From positions 124,001 to 188,000 of the forward strand of contig NZ_BJDH01000006.1 of assembly GCF_005405005.1 (NCBI RefSeq): a stretch of DNA of 64,000 nt. Reading direction: 5' to 3'. Positions 52,669 through 60,832 of the stretch are shown here, one piece after another; the first letter of the stretch is position 1; each line of letters begins with the position of its first letter. The position numbers and the translations under genes are program-made. Under the pieces are notes generated by a model. That model did not search any database and was not told where the DNA came from. It saw nothing but the letters and a program-made list of their open reading frames with translations. Source of the stretch: Lactiplantibacillus daoliensis (GTDB taxonomy: Bacteria > Bacillota > Bacilli > Lactobacillales > Lactobacillaceae).

Positions 52669-54048
52669 ATGAAGAATAAGCAAATCTTACGCTGGCTGAT
52701 TGGGTTAGTTAGTTTAGTGGGATTATTTTTAGTGAGCTCACTAGTAACTCCCGTGAAAGCTTCTGCGGCGAATTATAATGCCAGTGACTTTTTGACTTCA
52801 GCTCAAGTGACAAATGGGCCAGATTTCAAGCCAGCTGACACGATTGATGTTCAGTATAAGCTGGATTTTGGCGATCAACAGTTAAATAATGGTGACACAA
52901 TCACCATTGACTTACCTAGCAATTTGAAGGCTAAAAAGGTCGGCGACACCTTTGACGTCGTTGACACGACTGGGACAGTTATTGGGGTCGCAAAGGTGAC
53001 CAATGACGGTCAGGTTGTCATTACCGTGAACGATGCGCTCGAAGGTAAGACCAATGACAAAATGACCTTGAATCTGAAAACGCAATATCGTGGCGATGAT
53101 TTTGGCGAAAAAGAAGTCGATTTTGGTGGTGGTAATCAATCGACCGTCAATATTGTTGAAAACGATGCTAACTTATCTAAAAAAGGTACCCTACAAGACG
53201 ATGGTACGGTCAAGTGGACAATTTTAGTCGATCGTCGGGAAATTTCCATGTCGAATTTAAAGATCAGTGACACGGTTGCTAATGACCAAACGATGTTACA
53301 ACCCATTACAGTTTATAATGGTGAATGGTCTAGCAATTCGACTTATAAGCGACGCGATAAAATCAACGAGAGTGATTACAATGTCAGTTATACTGATAAT
53401 GGCTTTGATGTGGCGTTTAATGATACTGTTAGCAATTTAATTGTGATTGATTATTATACCAAGATTAATGATGATCAAGACGTCAATTCTGGTCATAAGT
53501 TCCGAAATAAGGCAACAATGACATGGAGCGGCGGCACCACCGGTGGTTCCAATTCGGAAGATGCAAACGGCAGTGTTTCGTCATCAAATGGGAACAGTGG
53601 TATCGGTACTGGTGATGAAAATGGTGAAGAAACCACCGAAGAACCTGATGAAGATGATGAGAATACCGGAACTATTGATACTGATGGTGGCACTGATGAA
53701 GTGACTGAACCAGAACCAACCCCAGATCCAGAGCCTACCCCTGAACCTGGTGAGGAATCAAGTTCTAGTTCTTCAAACTCAAGTTCAGTAGCTTCTTCAA
53801 GTAACAGTTCAAGCAGTTCTGCAGCAGTAATCAATCCGACAACGGATTCATCGTCAACCACTGGGACAACGAGTACCAATAAAACAACGACGGCGCCTGC
53901 TAATGCAGCACCGAAGAAACAGGCCACGGCTAAGACGTTGCCACAAACTAACGAATCAGCGAGTGACAGCCATGCGCTCTTAGCAATTGGTGTGTTAGTG
54001 GCTACTTTGACACTTGGTAGTGGCGCGTTACTACGGCATTGGTTTTAA
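52669..54048 (+). CDS. LPQTN-anchored adhesin with SdrG/collagen-binding-like Ig-fold domains
   Basis: The 459-residue protein has a signal peptide (about 1-34, ending VKASAA), two Ig-like adhesive domains (about 35-155 and 156-285) with the pattern of fibrinogen/collagen-binding MSCRAMM folds (FKPADTIDVQYKLDFG, NNGDTITIDLPSNL), an acidic Glu/Asp/Pro spacer and a Ser-rich wall-spanning stalk (about 360-390). The sorting signal LPQTN starts at residue 424, followed by a membrane helix and a short basic end. It is wall-anchored by sortase. ATG 52669 follows GGAGGAG. Single gene, with its own terminator. Confidence 0.88.
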   Translation: MKNKQILRWLIGLVSLVGLFLVSSLVTPVKASAANYNASDFLTSAQVTNGPDFKPADTIDVQYKLDFGDQQLNNGDTITIDLPSNLKAKKVGDTFDVVDTTGTVIGVAKVTNDGQVVITVNDALEGKTNDKMTLNLKTQYRGDDFGEKEVDFGGGNQSTVNIVENDANLSKKGTLQDDGTVKWTILVDRREISMSNLKISDTVANDQTMLQPITVYNGEWSSNSTYKRRDKINESDYNVSYTDNGFDVAFNDTVSNLIVIDYYTKINDDQDVNSGHKFRNKATMTWSGGTTGGSNSEDANGSVSSSNGNSGIGTGDENGEETTEEPDEDDENTGTIDTDGGTDEVTEPEPTPDPEPTPEPGEESSSSSSNSSSVASSSNSSSSSAAVINPTTDSSSTTGTTSTNKTTTAPANAAPKKQATAKTLPQTNESASDSHALLAIGVLVATLTLGSGALLRHWF

Positions 54049-54074
54049 CTCAAAAACGAAATAAGTAGCATTAG

Positions 54075-54100
54075 CCGAGCAAGCGATTGCTCGGTTTTTT
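54075..54100 (+). terminator. intrinsic terminator of the adhesin gene
   Basis: Arms CCGAGCAA/TTGCTCGG followed by TTTTTT. Confidence 0.9.
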
Positions 54101-54177
54101 AGTACCCTGGCATCCTTGGTAGGCAATACTTGTGGTGAGTAATAACTCGCTTTTTTGAAGAAATCGCCTAAAATGAG

Positions 54178-54205
54178 TTGACGCTCACTTTTGAGTTGGT
54201 ATAAT
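54178..54205 (+). promoter_or_regulatory. promoter of the ABC-2/TetR operon
   Basis: TTGACG (54178-54183), 16-base spacer, TATAAT (54200-54205). Confidence 0.75.
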
Positions 54206-54217
54206 AGATCTCGTTAA

Positions 54218-54237
54218 GTGAGTAACCACTTACTCAC
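54218..54237. promoter_or_regulatory. candidate TetR operator
   Basis: GTGAGTAA-N4-TTACTCAC lies just after the -10 box, at the expected transcription start, an ideal place for repression. A degraded copy GTGAGTAATAACTCGC is at 54135. The TetR gene at 56253 is the likely binder. Confidence 0.65.
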
Positions 54238-54277
54238 TTTTGAATGAAAGCTATTGAATTTATTAGGAGGCAATATT

Positions 54278-55000
54278 ATGGGTGAACCAATGATCGATTT
54301 ACAACATCTAGCCAAGGATTTTGGTAAGCAGACTGTCTTAAAAGATATTAATTTAACTGTTAATCCGGGTGAGATTGTGGGGTTAATTGGACCATCAGGA
54401 GCCGGTAAGTCGACGGTCATTAAGGTCACTCTCGGAATGGAAGTTACGAGCGGCGGTTCGGCAAAGGTGTTTGGTACCACGATGCCCAACCGGGAATTAT
54501 TAGGCCGAATTGGTTACATGGCGCAGACAGATGCCCTATACGATGCCTTATCTGGTCAGGAAAATTTAAAGTTTTACGGTCTAATGAAAGGGATTAATAG
54601 AAAAGAAATTGATGAACAAGTCGCCTATGTGGCAAATGTCGTTGATTTAACGAAGGACTTAAATAAACGTGTTTCTGGTTATTCTGGCGGGATGATGCGA
54701 CGGTTGTCACTGGCAATTGCGCTACTTGGTAAGCCGGACCTATTGATTTTAGATGAACCAACTGTCGGAATTGATCCGGCATTGCGGCGTCAAATTTGGG
54801 CCGAATTAGGTCGGATTCGGGATGAAGGGCGTAGCATTTTGATTACGACGCATGTGATGGATGAAGCTGAATTATGTGGTCGGGTGGCGCTGTTACTCGA
54901 TGGTAAAGTTATGGCGTTTGATGCACCGGCAATTTTGGAACAGCAATATCAAGTTAAGACGATTGAAGAGGTCTTTTTAAAGGCAGAGGGTGTTGAATAA
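54278..55000 (+). CDS. ABC-2-type exporter ATP-binding protein
   Basis: The 240-residue ATPase has Walker A GPSGAGKST, Q-loop MAQTDALYD, signature VSGYSGGMMRRLSLAIALLG, Walker B LLILDEPTVGID and switch TTHVMDEA. It pairs with the permease that overlaps its stop by one base. ATG 54278 follows TAGGAGG. It is the first gene of a three-gene operon with a TetR regulator at the end. Confidence 0.9.
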   Translation: MGEPMIDLQHLAKDFGKQTVLKDINLTVNPGEIVGLIGPSGAGKSTVIKVTLGMEVTSGGSAKVFGTTMPNRELLGRIGYMAQTDALYDALSGQENLKFYGLMKGINRKEIDEQVAYVANVVDLTKDLNKRVSGYSGGMMRRLSLAIALLGKPDLLILDEPTVGIDPALRRQIWAELGRIRDEGRSILITTHVMDEAELCGRVALLLDGKVMAFDAPAILEQQYQVKTIEEVFLKAEGVE

Positions 55001-56166
55001 TGCGAACAATTGGAATTATGAATCGAGTGCTCAAGGAATTATTCAGAGACAAGCGGACGTTAGCCTTGATGTTTATCGCCCCAATCTTAATCATGTTACT
55101 GATGAGTGTCATTTTTAATACTAATTCTTCAACAGATGTCAGCATTGGGACCGTGGCTGTAAGTCATAAGCTGAACAAGCAAATGGCCGATATTAAGCAT
55201 GTCACCGTCAAAACTTATGACACTAAGACTACGGCTAAAAAAGCGTTGAAGAATGAGAAAATTGACGCCATTGTTAAGAAAAATGGCAGCAATTACAGTT
55301 TGACGTATGCTAACACGGATTCGACAAAAACTGCGACTGTCAAAATGGCTTTTAAAAATGCATTGACTGCAACTAGCGTCAATCAATTGAAGTCAGCTTT
55401 AAAGAAGAGTACGCAAGCAACGGTTAAACTGCAGGCACAATTACAAGCTGTTCAACGGCAACAAGCGGCCGCAAAAACAACTAGCAACGCTATGATGGCG
55501 ACCAAGTCTACGAGTCAGAAGACGCCCAAGATTACGAACCACTATGTCTACGGCGATAAGGATACCGGTTACTTTGCCAAAATGTTACCAATCCTAATGG
55601 GCTTCTTCGTCTTCTTCTTTGTTTTCCTAATTTCAGGGATGGCTCTATTAAAGGAACGAACTAGCGGTACTTTGGATCGGTTGTTGGCCACACCGGTTAA
55701 ACGGTCTTCTATCGTCTTTGGCTACATGTTGAGTTACGGTGTCCTAGCAATATTGCAAACGGTTTTAATCGTATTGGTCACCGTTTGGATGCTTGGGATT
55801 GAAGTTGTTGGGAATATGCTGAGTGTGATTGTGATTAACTTGATTTTGGCGTTAGTAGCCTTAGCATTCGGGATTCTCTTATCGACTTTTGCTAACTCTG
55901 AATTCCAAATGATGCAATTTATTCCGCTCGTTATTGTGCCACAAATCTTCTTCTCAGGGATTATTCCCTTAGATTCAATGGCTGCGTGGGTTAAGGATAT
56001 TTCTTACATCATCCCAATCAAATACGCTGGGGATGCCGTCACCGACATTATCATGCGAGGCACGTCGATTTGGCAGTTGGGTTTTGACATTGGGATCTTG
56101 TTGATTTTCTTGGTTGTTTTGACGGTCCTAAATATTGTTGGGTTGAAACGTTACCGGAAAGTCTAG
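55000..56166 (+). CDS. ABC-2-type exporter permease
   Basis: The 388-residue protein has an N-terminal helix (TLALMFIAPILIMLLMSVIF), a large extracytoplasmic domain (about 45-185, Lys/Thr/Gln-rich) and five or six C-terminal helices with the ABC-2 signature LKERTSGTLDRLLATPVKRSSI and QIFFSGIIPLD. It belongs to the YhgE/YbhR-like drug-export permeases. The ATG overlaps the stop of the ATPase gene (TAATG). Confidence 0.88.
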   Translation: MRTIGIMNRVLKELFRDKRTLALMFIAPILIMLLMSVIFNTNSSTDVSIGTVAVSHKLNKQMADIKHVTVKTYDTKTTAKKALKNEKIDAIVKKNGSNYSLTYANTDSTKTATVKMAFKNALTATSVNQLKSALKKSTQATVKLQAQLQAVQRQQAAAKTTSNAMMATKSTSQKTPKITNHYVYGDKDTGYFAKMLPILMGFFVFFFVFLISGMALLKERTSGTLDRLLATPVKRSSIVFGYMLSYGVLAILQTVLIVLVTVWMLGIEVVGNMLSVIVINLILALVALAFGILLSTFANSEFQMMQFIPLVIVPQIFFSGIIPLDSMAAWVKDISYIIPIKYAGDAVTDIIMRGTSIWQLGFDIGILLIFLVVLTVLNIVGLKRYRKV

Positions 56167-56252
56167 GGGACAGTTTTACCGCGCACAATGGCGTGAATCC
56201 GGTAAATGACTTATACTAGAATGATTATTTAAAATGGATTGTGAGGCATAAC

Positions 56253-56906
56253 ATGCAAGTTAATAATGTCGAAACGCTCTTTCAAAAAACGCTGCAGGAT
56301 TCTGGACTAACAGCAAAACAACAAGCAGTGTTAAGCGTTAGCCTTAACTTATTTGCGGCGCAGGGGTTTGACCGCACGAGTACTAGCGAAATTGCGAAAG
56401 CTGCGGGAGTTTCCGAAGGGACAGTATTCAAGCAGTTTAAAACCAAAGAAGGCATTTTAAGCGCCATTATTGATCCTGTTTTAGATCACGTTATCCCAAT
56501 GGCGGCGACGGAATTTATGACTGAGATTGATGCAGCTAAAATTACCGATTTTGAAGGATTTTTGGCTTATGTGATTGAGGATCGCATCACGTTTGCCTTG
56601 GAAAATCAGCAACAAATTAAGGTCTTTGCCCAAGAAATTATTCGACAACCAGAACTGATTCAAACGCTATTAGATAAGGTACAAGGTTTGGTAACAAGCA
56701 AAGTTGGCGATATTTTCCGAAAATTTCAAGCCAAGGGTCAATTGGTCGATTGGCCAGTGGAACGCGTAGCGCGTTATATTGTAGGAACAGTTATTAGCTA
56801 CGTCTTGCCACAAATTTTATTCCAATTGGATGCAAATTTTGATGTCAAAAAGGCTAGTCATAATGCCGCACAATTCTTGGCACGTGGCTTAGCACCAGAA
56901 AAATAG
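56253..56906 (+). CDS. TetR-family regulator of the ABC-2 exporter
   Basis: The 217-residue protein has a TetR HTH (about 25-70: AVLSVSLNLFAAQGFDRTSTSEIAKAAGVSEGTVFKQFKTKEGIL read in parts) and a helical effector domain. It lies 86 bases after the permease gene on the same strand and probably autoregulates the operon through GTGAGTAA-N4-TTACTCAC upstream of 54278. ATG 56253 follows GTGAGG. Confidence 0.86.
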   Translation: MQVNNVETLFQKTLQDSGLTAKQQAVLSVSLNLFAAQGFDRTSTSEIAKAAGVSEGTVFKQFKTKEGILSAIIDPVLDHVIPMAATEFMTEIDAAKITDFEGFLAYVIEDRITFALENQQQIKVFAQEIIRQPELIQTLLDKVQGLVTSKVGDIFRKFQAKGQLVDWPVERVARYIVGTVISYVLPQILFQLDANFDVKKASHNAAQFLARGLAPEK

Positions 56907-56916
56907 GGTTTAGATT

Positions 56917-56947
56917 AAGGCACCTCGCAATTGTGGGGGCCTTTTTT
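56917..56947 (+). terminator. intrinsic terminator after the TetR gene
   Basis: AAGGC.CC/GG.GCCTT stem followed by TTTTTT. Confidence 0.7.
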
Positions 56948-56990
56948 CGCACTTGTAAGATGTAAGTTAAAATTAGCTGTAATTAAAAAG

Positions 56991-57012
56991 TGTAGACACA
57001 TATGTAGACACA
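56991..57012. promoter_or_regulatory. direct repeat upstream of the mazEF pair
   Basis: TGTAGACACA occurs at 56991-57000 and again at 57003-57012, about 55 bases before the antitoxin start; a candidate autoregulatory site. Confidence 0.5.
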
Positions 57013-57064
57013 CGAAAGGACACTGATTATAATGGAGAAAATTAGCAAATTGGAGGCTATCGCA

Positions 57065-57319
57065 ATGACTAAGATTGTCTCATTACGTAAAGCTGGAAAT
57101 AGTCGTGTCTTTACTGCACCAGTTGACTTAGAGGCAGCACTTGGGACCAAGTTTGAAATGGCAGTTCTAGCGGATGGTGCCGTGATTTATCGCCCAGTGA
57201 CGCACCAGAATCTTTTCAGTACACCAGAATGGCAGAATTATGATTTTCAGAAAGACATGCGGGAAAATGATGAACTACAACCGTTGAAACCAGTCGGAAA
57301 AGAGTGGCTAGATAAATGA
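57065..57319 (+). CDS. mazE: MazE-like antitoxin (AbrB-type)
   Basis: The 84-residue protein begins with a short SpoVT/AbrB-type swapped-hairpin domain (KIVSLRKAGNSRVFTAPVDLEA) and has an acidic unstructured C-terminal tail that would bind the toxin. ATG 57065 follows TTGGAGG; an upstream ATG at 57032 is in frame but less likely. Its stop overlaps the toxin start (ATGA). Confidence 0.85.
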   Translation: MTKIVSLRKAGNSRVFTAPVDLEAALGTKFEMAVLADGAVIYRPVTHQNLFSTPEWQNYDFQKDMRENDELQPLKPVGKEWLDK

Positions 57320-57693
57320 TATTTCCCGCACAGGGTGATGTTGTTGCCATAGATGCCGAACCGCATTCGGGTGCAGAGTATGGTGGACATGACCAGACTA
57401 ACGGTAATATCAGACGGCATATGGTGGTTATGAGCTCGTCCGCATACAATCAGGCAACTGGTCTAATTTTGGCTATGCCGATTACAACGGTTGAAAAATA
57501 TCGGAATAACGGACACTACATGCCAATATTAATTTCTGGTAATCACGATACTGGTGTCAAGGGCTATGTTGTTTTATGGCAGTTACAAAACTTTGACTAC
57601 GCTTCTCGAAATGGCCGTGTTGTGAATCGAGTCTCAACACAATTCTTTAATCGGTTAACACCGTTTGTGCATGATATGTTAGGTCTAAAATAA
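57316..57693 (+). CDS. mazF: MazF/PemK-type endoribonuclease toxin
   Basis: The 125-residue protein shows the PemK/MazF pattern: QGDVVAIDAEPHSGAEYGGHDQT at the start, RRHMVVMSS, the central LILAMPITT and GYVVLWQLQNFDY, with the conserved Arg and Thr of the active site. It should cleave single-stranded mRNA at short motifs. Translation is coupled to the antitoxin by a 4-base overlap. The frame is intact, unlike the other toxin in the window. Confidence 0.88.
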   Translation: MIFPAQGDVVAIDAEPHSGAEYGGHDQTNGNIRRHMVVMSSSAYNQATGLILAMPITTVEKYRNNGHYMPILISGNHDTGVKGYVVLWQLQNFDYASRNGRVVNRVSTQFFNRLTPFVHDMLGLK

Positions 57694-57698
57694 GGTTA

Positions 57699-57737
57699 AT
57701 GACGAAATCTGTGGTAGTAGATTTCGTCATTTTTTTT
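57699..57737 (+). terminator. terminator of the mazEF operon
   Basis: Perfect arms ATGACGAAATCT/AGATTTCGTCAT followed by a T-run. Confidence 0.9.
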
Positions 57738-57864
57738 GGTTATAACCGTATTTATGAAAATAATTGTGAAAACTGGTTGACAGTTTCCATAATCCATGGT
57801 TAAATTATAGACATTCTCACATATCTCTAATCTAATTTTTATTAATAAAATGGAGGTCATACAT

Positions 57865-58956
57865 ATGTCACAATCTACTGATGCTACATCAACACATAAA
57901 ATGACGACGATGGATTACGTCTATAAAGTTTCTGCCGGGGTTTCGAATGCTATTCTGGTTTGTTTAGGCATTGGGCTGCTTTTGCAATCATTAGCCAATT
58001 TTGTTCATTGGCAAGCTCTCTATCAAATTGGGGGCATTGCCCAAGTTTTACTCGGGCCAGCATTCGGGGTCGCGATTGCTACCATGCTCAATAGCAATAC
58101 CTTAGTTACTTTTAGTGCCATGATTTCTTCAACGATTGGCGCCAATGCAGTGTTCTTTTCACAGAGTGCTACGACTGGGGTGACTGCGACGGGGCATACG
58201 CTCGCGCAAGCGGCTCAGAGCCCCATGTTTTCCACGGGTCAGCCCATTTCAGCGGTTGCGGCTGGATTAGTTGCCGTCCTTGTCGGCAACTATTTGACGG
58301 GTAAAACGCCGTTGGATATGATGCTCGTACCGTTGGCTGCGACTTTTGTAGGTGCGGTTGTGGGCTTAGGATTAGCGGCAGTGACCACACCAGCGTTGGT
58401 TTGGCTTAGTCATTTCATTGCTACGTCAATGAAAGTTAATCCTTTGATTGGATCAATGGCCGTTTCGTTAGCCTGGGCATTATTCTTGATGACGCCGGCG
58501 TCTTCGGCGGCCTTGGCGGTGGCGGTTATGTTGGACCCAGTTTCGTCAGGAGCGGCGTTGATCGGAACAACTGCTCAATTTGTCGGTTTTACAGTCATGT
58601 CATTCCGTCAAAACAATATTGGCGCCAACATTGCGCAAGGGATCATCACACCAAAGGTTCAGTTTCCTAACTTACTAGTTAATCCCCGCTTAGCAATTCC
58701 CCCGATGGTTGCTGCAATTGTGTCTGCCCCAATCGCAACTATGGTGTTTAACTTTTCGACGTCATACAAGTTGGCTGGGTTAGGCTTGAATTCCTTGATT
58801 GCACCGATCACGCTGGCATCAACTAATATGACGAGCTTTCTCGTGTACTTGATGACCGGTGTGCTCATTCCAGCGGTCATCACCGTAGTGCTTTATCGGG
58901 TCCTAATTGCTGCCAAATGGGTTGAATCACAACAATTGCAATTGGAAATCGTATAG
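57865..58956 (+). CDS. orphan PTS EIIC-like membrane protein (PTS_EIIC_2 type)
   Basis: The 363-residue protein has about ten helices and Ala/Gly/Ser-rich segments: VSAGVSNAILVCLGIGLLLQS, LGPAFGVAIATMLNSNTLVTFSAMISS, GNYLTGKTPLDMMLVPLAATFVG and KVNPLIGSMAVSLAWALFLMTPASSAALAV. These resemble the PTS_EIIC_2 group, compact EIIC-like proteins usually without EIIA/EIIB partners. Transport substrate is unknown and phosphotransfer may not be used. ATG 57865 follows TGGAGG. Confidence 0.75.
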   Translation: MSQSTDATSTHKMTTMDYVYKVSAGVSNAILVCLGIGLLLQSLANFVHWQALYQIGGIAQVLLGPAFGVAIATMLNSNTLVTFSAMISSTIGANAVFFSQSATTGVTATGHTLAQAAQSPMFSTGQPISAVAAGLVAVLVGNYLTGKTPLDMMLVPLAATFVGAVVGLGLAAVTTPALVWLSHFIATSMKVNPLIGSMAVSLAWALFLMTPASSAALAVAVMLDPVSSGAALIGTTAQFVGFTVMSFRQNNIGANIAQGIITPKVQFPNLLVNPRLAIPPMVAAIVSAPIATMVFNFSTSYKLAGLGLNSLIAPITLASTNMTSFLVYLMTGVLIPAVITVVLYRVLIAAKWVESQQLQLEIV

Positions 58957-58968
58957 GAAAATATTGTC

Positions 58969-59010
58969 AAGAAAGTCGTTCACAGTGCGGAATTTGTGAA
59001 CGACTTTCTT
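58969..59010 (+). terminator. strong hairpin after the orphan EIIC gene
   Basis: A perfect 16-bp stem, AAGAAAGTCGTTCACA/TGTGAACGACTTTCTT, 13 bases after the stop; only short T-stretches follow. Confidence 0.7.
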
Positions 59011-59073
59011 GTGTGCGATTTTCAATGTGATTCCAAGCTTGTTATACTTAGAGAGTGAGAAGCGGGGGATCAT

Positions 59074-59382
59074 ATGCAAAATGAAGCTAAAGGAATCGTT
59101 TCGGAATTGTATCAGGATTTTAGACAAGCTAAGGGCAGTGGTAATCTTGAAATCAAGACGGCATTGCAGAAAGTCTTGGCACGGATTGAAGCCCACCAAG
59201 AAGTCGATTTTGTATTAATTGATCGGTTGGCTAACTATATTACTTATACGGTATTCACAAATAAAATTCGATTAACCCAGACACAAAATTTATTATTAAG
59301 TCAGTTGATGAGTATTGTCCGGACCAGTGGTGTTGAAGGCAGTTTGCACGAACATCATTTGGATATGTCACAATTTGATTAA
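59074..59382 (+). CDS. enterocin-A-type (class IIa) bacteriocin immunity protein
   Basis: The 102-residue protein aligns with the enterocin A immunity protein along its length: IVSELYQDF near the start, LQKVLARIE, and the diagnostic LIDRLANYI..TNKIRLTQTQ, RTSGVEG and a C-terminal SQF. The family is a four-helix bundle in the cytosol that protects against class IIa bacteriocins by acting on the mannose-PTS receptor. No bacteriocin precursor or exporter gene is visible. A complete mannose-family PTS operon starts 0.9 kb downstream. ATG 59074 follows GCGGGGGA. Confidence 0.9.
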   Translation: MQNEAKGIVSELYQDFRQAKGSGNLEIKTALQKVLARIEAHQEVDFVLIDRLANYITYTVFTNKIRLTQTQNLLLSQLMSIVRTSGVEGSLHEHHLDMSQFD

Positions 59383-59410
59383 TTATTTTACTGTCACATG
59401 ATCGAACTAA

Positions 59411-59450
59411 AATTGCTCGAGGATGATTTGTCATCTTCGAGCAATTTTTT
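59411..59450. terminator. bidirectional terminator
   Basis: Arms AATTGCTCGA.GATGA/TCATC.TCGAGCAATT with T-run, shared by the immunity and GntR genes. Confidence 0.85.
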
Positions 59451-60166
59451 TAGTATTTCACGTAGAATCTATATTTTGAACCAATGTAGTAATTAATACT
59501 GTATTCGTAATAATTACTTTCAAAGTCAGAAGCTTCTCGTACCCGCTTGAGCAACGGCTCATTGTGAGTCATTTCCAATAGTTGAATTAGTTCTGGTGTT
59601 GGATCCACGGCCTCAACGTATTCGGTTTGTTCATTGACCCGAATTTTAAATTGGGCTAAATAATCATATAAGGAACCATAGTAGTCTTGGGCGTTTAAAG
59701 AATATTCAGGACGAAACCCGATATAGGTTACAGAGTAGGTGATTGCTTCGTTGTCTGCACCTCGTACCCGACTTAATTTGAGCAGAGTATCGTTAGGATT
59801 TAAGTGTAGGCGACGAGCAAATAATGGGGTAGCCGGTATCTTTTCAACTTTTGCCCAAATGGTGGAAGGCTTTTTTCCAAGTTCCTGCATTTCCTGTGTA
59901 AAGCTAGTCACCACGGTATATGAATCTTTTGGATTATAGTCTGAAGGTTGCTTTACAAAGGTTCCTTTGGCGCGTTGTCGTTCCAGATAGCCATCTAAAA
60001 CTAATTCGTTTAATGCCCGTCGAATTGTAATTCGACTGACTTGATAGGTCTGTTCAAGGTCTTTTTCAGGTGGAATGCGATCGCCGGTGGTCCATTCACC
60101 ACTGTCGATTTTAAAACGTAGGTCATTCTCGACCCTTAAATATAAAGGGATACTATTTACAGCCAT
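59450..60166 (-). CDS. GntR/HutC-family regulator of the mannose-type PTS operon
   Basis: The 238-residue protein has an N-terminal GntR HTH (about 8-75: PLYLRVENDLRFKIDSGEW, IPPEKDLEQTYQVSRITIRRAL, YLERQRAKGTFV) and a C-terminal UTRA effector domain (about 95-238) with SRVRGADNEAITYSVTYI. UTRA domains bind phosphosugars. It is divergent from the PTS operon, and three copies of RTTATAWCAATATA lie around both promoters and inside the operon, probably its operators. The ATG is at 60166, preceded by TGAGGTAAG. Confidence 0.9.
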   Translation of the reverse strand: MAVNSIPLYLRVENDLRFKIDSGEWTTGDRIPPEKDLEQTYQVSRITIRRALNELVLDGYLERQRAKGTFVKQPSDYNPKDSYTVVTSFTQEMQELGKKPSTIWAKVEKIPATPLFARRLHLNPNDTLLKLSRVRGADNEAITYSVTYIGFRPEYSLNAQDYYGSLYDYLAQFKIRVNEQTEYVEAVDPTPELIQLLEMTHNEPLLKRVREASDFESNYYEYSINYYIGSKYRFYVKY

Positions 60167-60183
60167 AATCTTACCTCACTATT

Positions 60184-60212
60184 ATTATATCAATATACAT
60201 ATTATAACATTA
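60184..60212. promoter_or_regulatory. GntR operator 1 (regulator side)
   Basis: ATTATATCAATATA (60184-60197), with a partly overlapping inverted GTTATAATATGTA to 60212, lies directly upstream of the regulator gene; suggests autoregulation. Confidence 0.6.
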
Positions 60213-60234
60213 CAACAAAATAAACAAATCTTTA

Positions 60235-60248
60235 TGTAAGCCTTTACA
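60235..60248. promoter_or_regulatory. cre-like site overlapping the PTS promoter
   Basis: TGTAAGCCTTTACA differs from the cre consensus only at the central G (CC in place of CG) and is nearly palindromic. It covers the -35 box, so catabolite repression is plausible. Confidence 0.5.
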
Positions 60249-60271
60249 TTCTTTCTAAATGGTCCTATAAT
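60243..60271 (+). promoter_or_regulatory. promoter of the mannose-type PTS operon
   Basis: TTTACA (60243-60248), 17-base spacer, perfect TATAAT (60266-60271). Confidence 0.8.
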
Positions 60272-60286
60272 TCATCTTGTAGAAAT

Positions 60287-60300
60287 GTTATAACAATATA
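60287..60300. promoter_or_regulatory. GntR operator 2 (PTS operon start)
   Basis: GTTATAACAATATA, just past the expected transcription start, shares 12 of 14 bases with operator 1 and 13 of 14 with operator 3. Confidence 0.65.
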
Positions 60301-60318
60301 CCCAAAGGAGCGAATATT

Positions 60319-60816
60319 ATGGCAATTTCATTTGTACGTGTAGATGATCGCATTATTCATGGTCAGGTTGTGACTCGTTGGTTAAGTGAGGTTAGAGCGG
60401 ATGGCGTGATTGCGGTTGATGATGCTGCGGCCAATGATCCGGTGATCTCAAAGGTTTTGAAAGGCGCTGTTCCAGGTGGCCTGAAAGGCTTTGTGATGCC
60501 AGTTGATCGTGTGATTCGCCGGTGGCCGGATATTATGGCTAGTAAGAAACAGTATTTCTTAGTTGCAAAGTCGCCGATTACGTTACAACGTTTGCAAGCA
60601 GGTGGTGCCGATTTCTTGACGCAACAAAGTAAGATCAACGTTGGTCCAATGAGTGAACGGCCAACTGCAATTAAAGTTGGACCAAACGCCAATGTCACAC
60701 CAGATGAATTTGCAGCCTTTAAGTATTTGACTGAGCAAGGGGCAACAGTCTACTTTCAATTAGTTCCAGATTCTAAAGTAACGACATTTGAAGATGCCAG
60801 TAAGAATTTTGATTAA
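60319..60816 (+). CDS. mannose-family PTS EIIB
   Basis: The 165-residue cytoplasmic protein starts with the EIIB(man/sor) active-site segment FVRVDDRIIHGQVVTRW; His14 is the phosphorylated residue. The rest follows the family fold (VDDAAANDPVISKVLKGAVP). It takes phosphate from EIIA and passes it to sugar crossing EIIC/EIID. ATG 60319 follows AAAGGAG. First gene of the operon EIIB-EIIC-EIID-EIIA-isomerase. Confidence 0.92.
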   Translation: MAISFVRVDDRIIHGQVVTRWLSEVRADGVIAVDDAAANDPVISKVLKGAVPGGLKGFVMPVDRVIRRWPDIMASKKQYFLVAKSPITLQRLQAGGADFLTQQSKINVGPMSERPTAIKVGPNANVTPDEFAAFKYLTEQGATVYFQLVPDSKVTTFEDASKNFD

Positions 60817-60832
60817 TCAGGAGGAGTGAAAA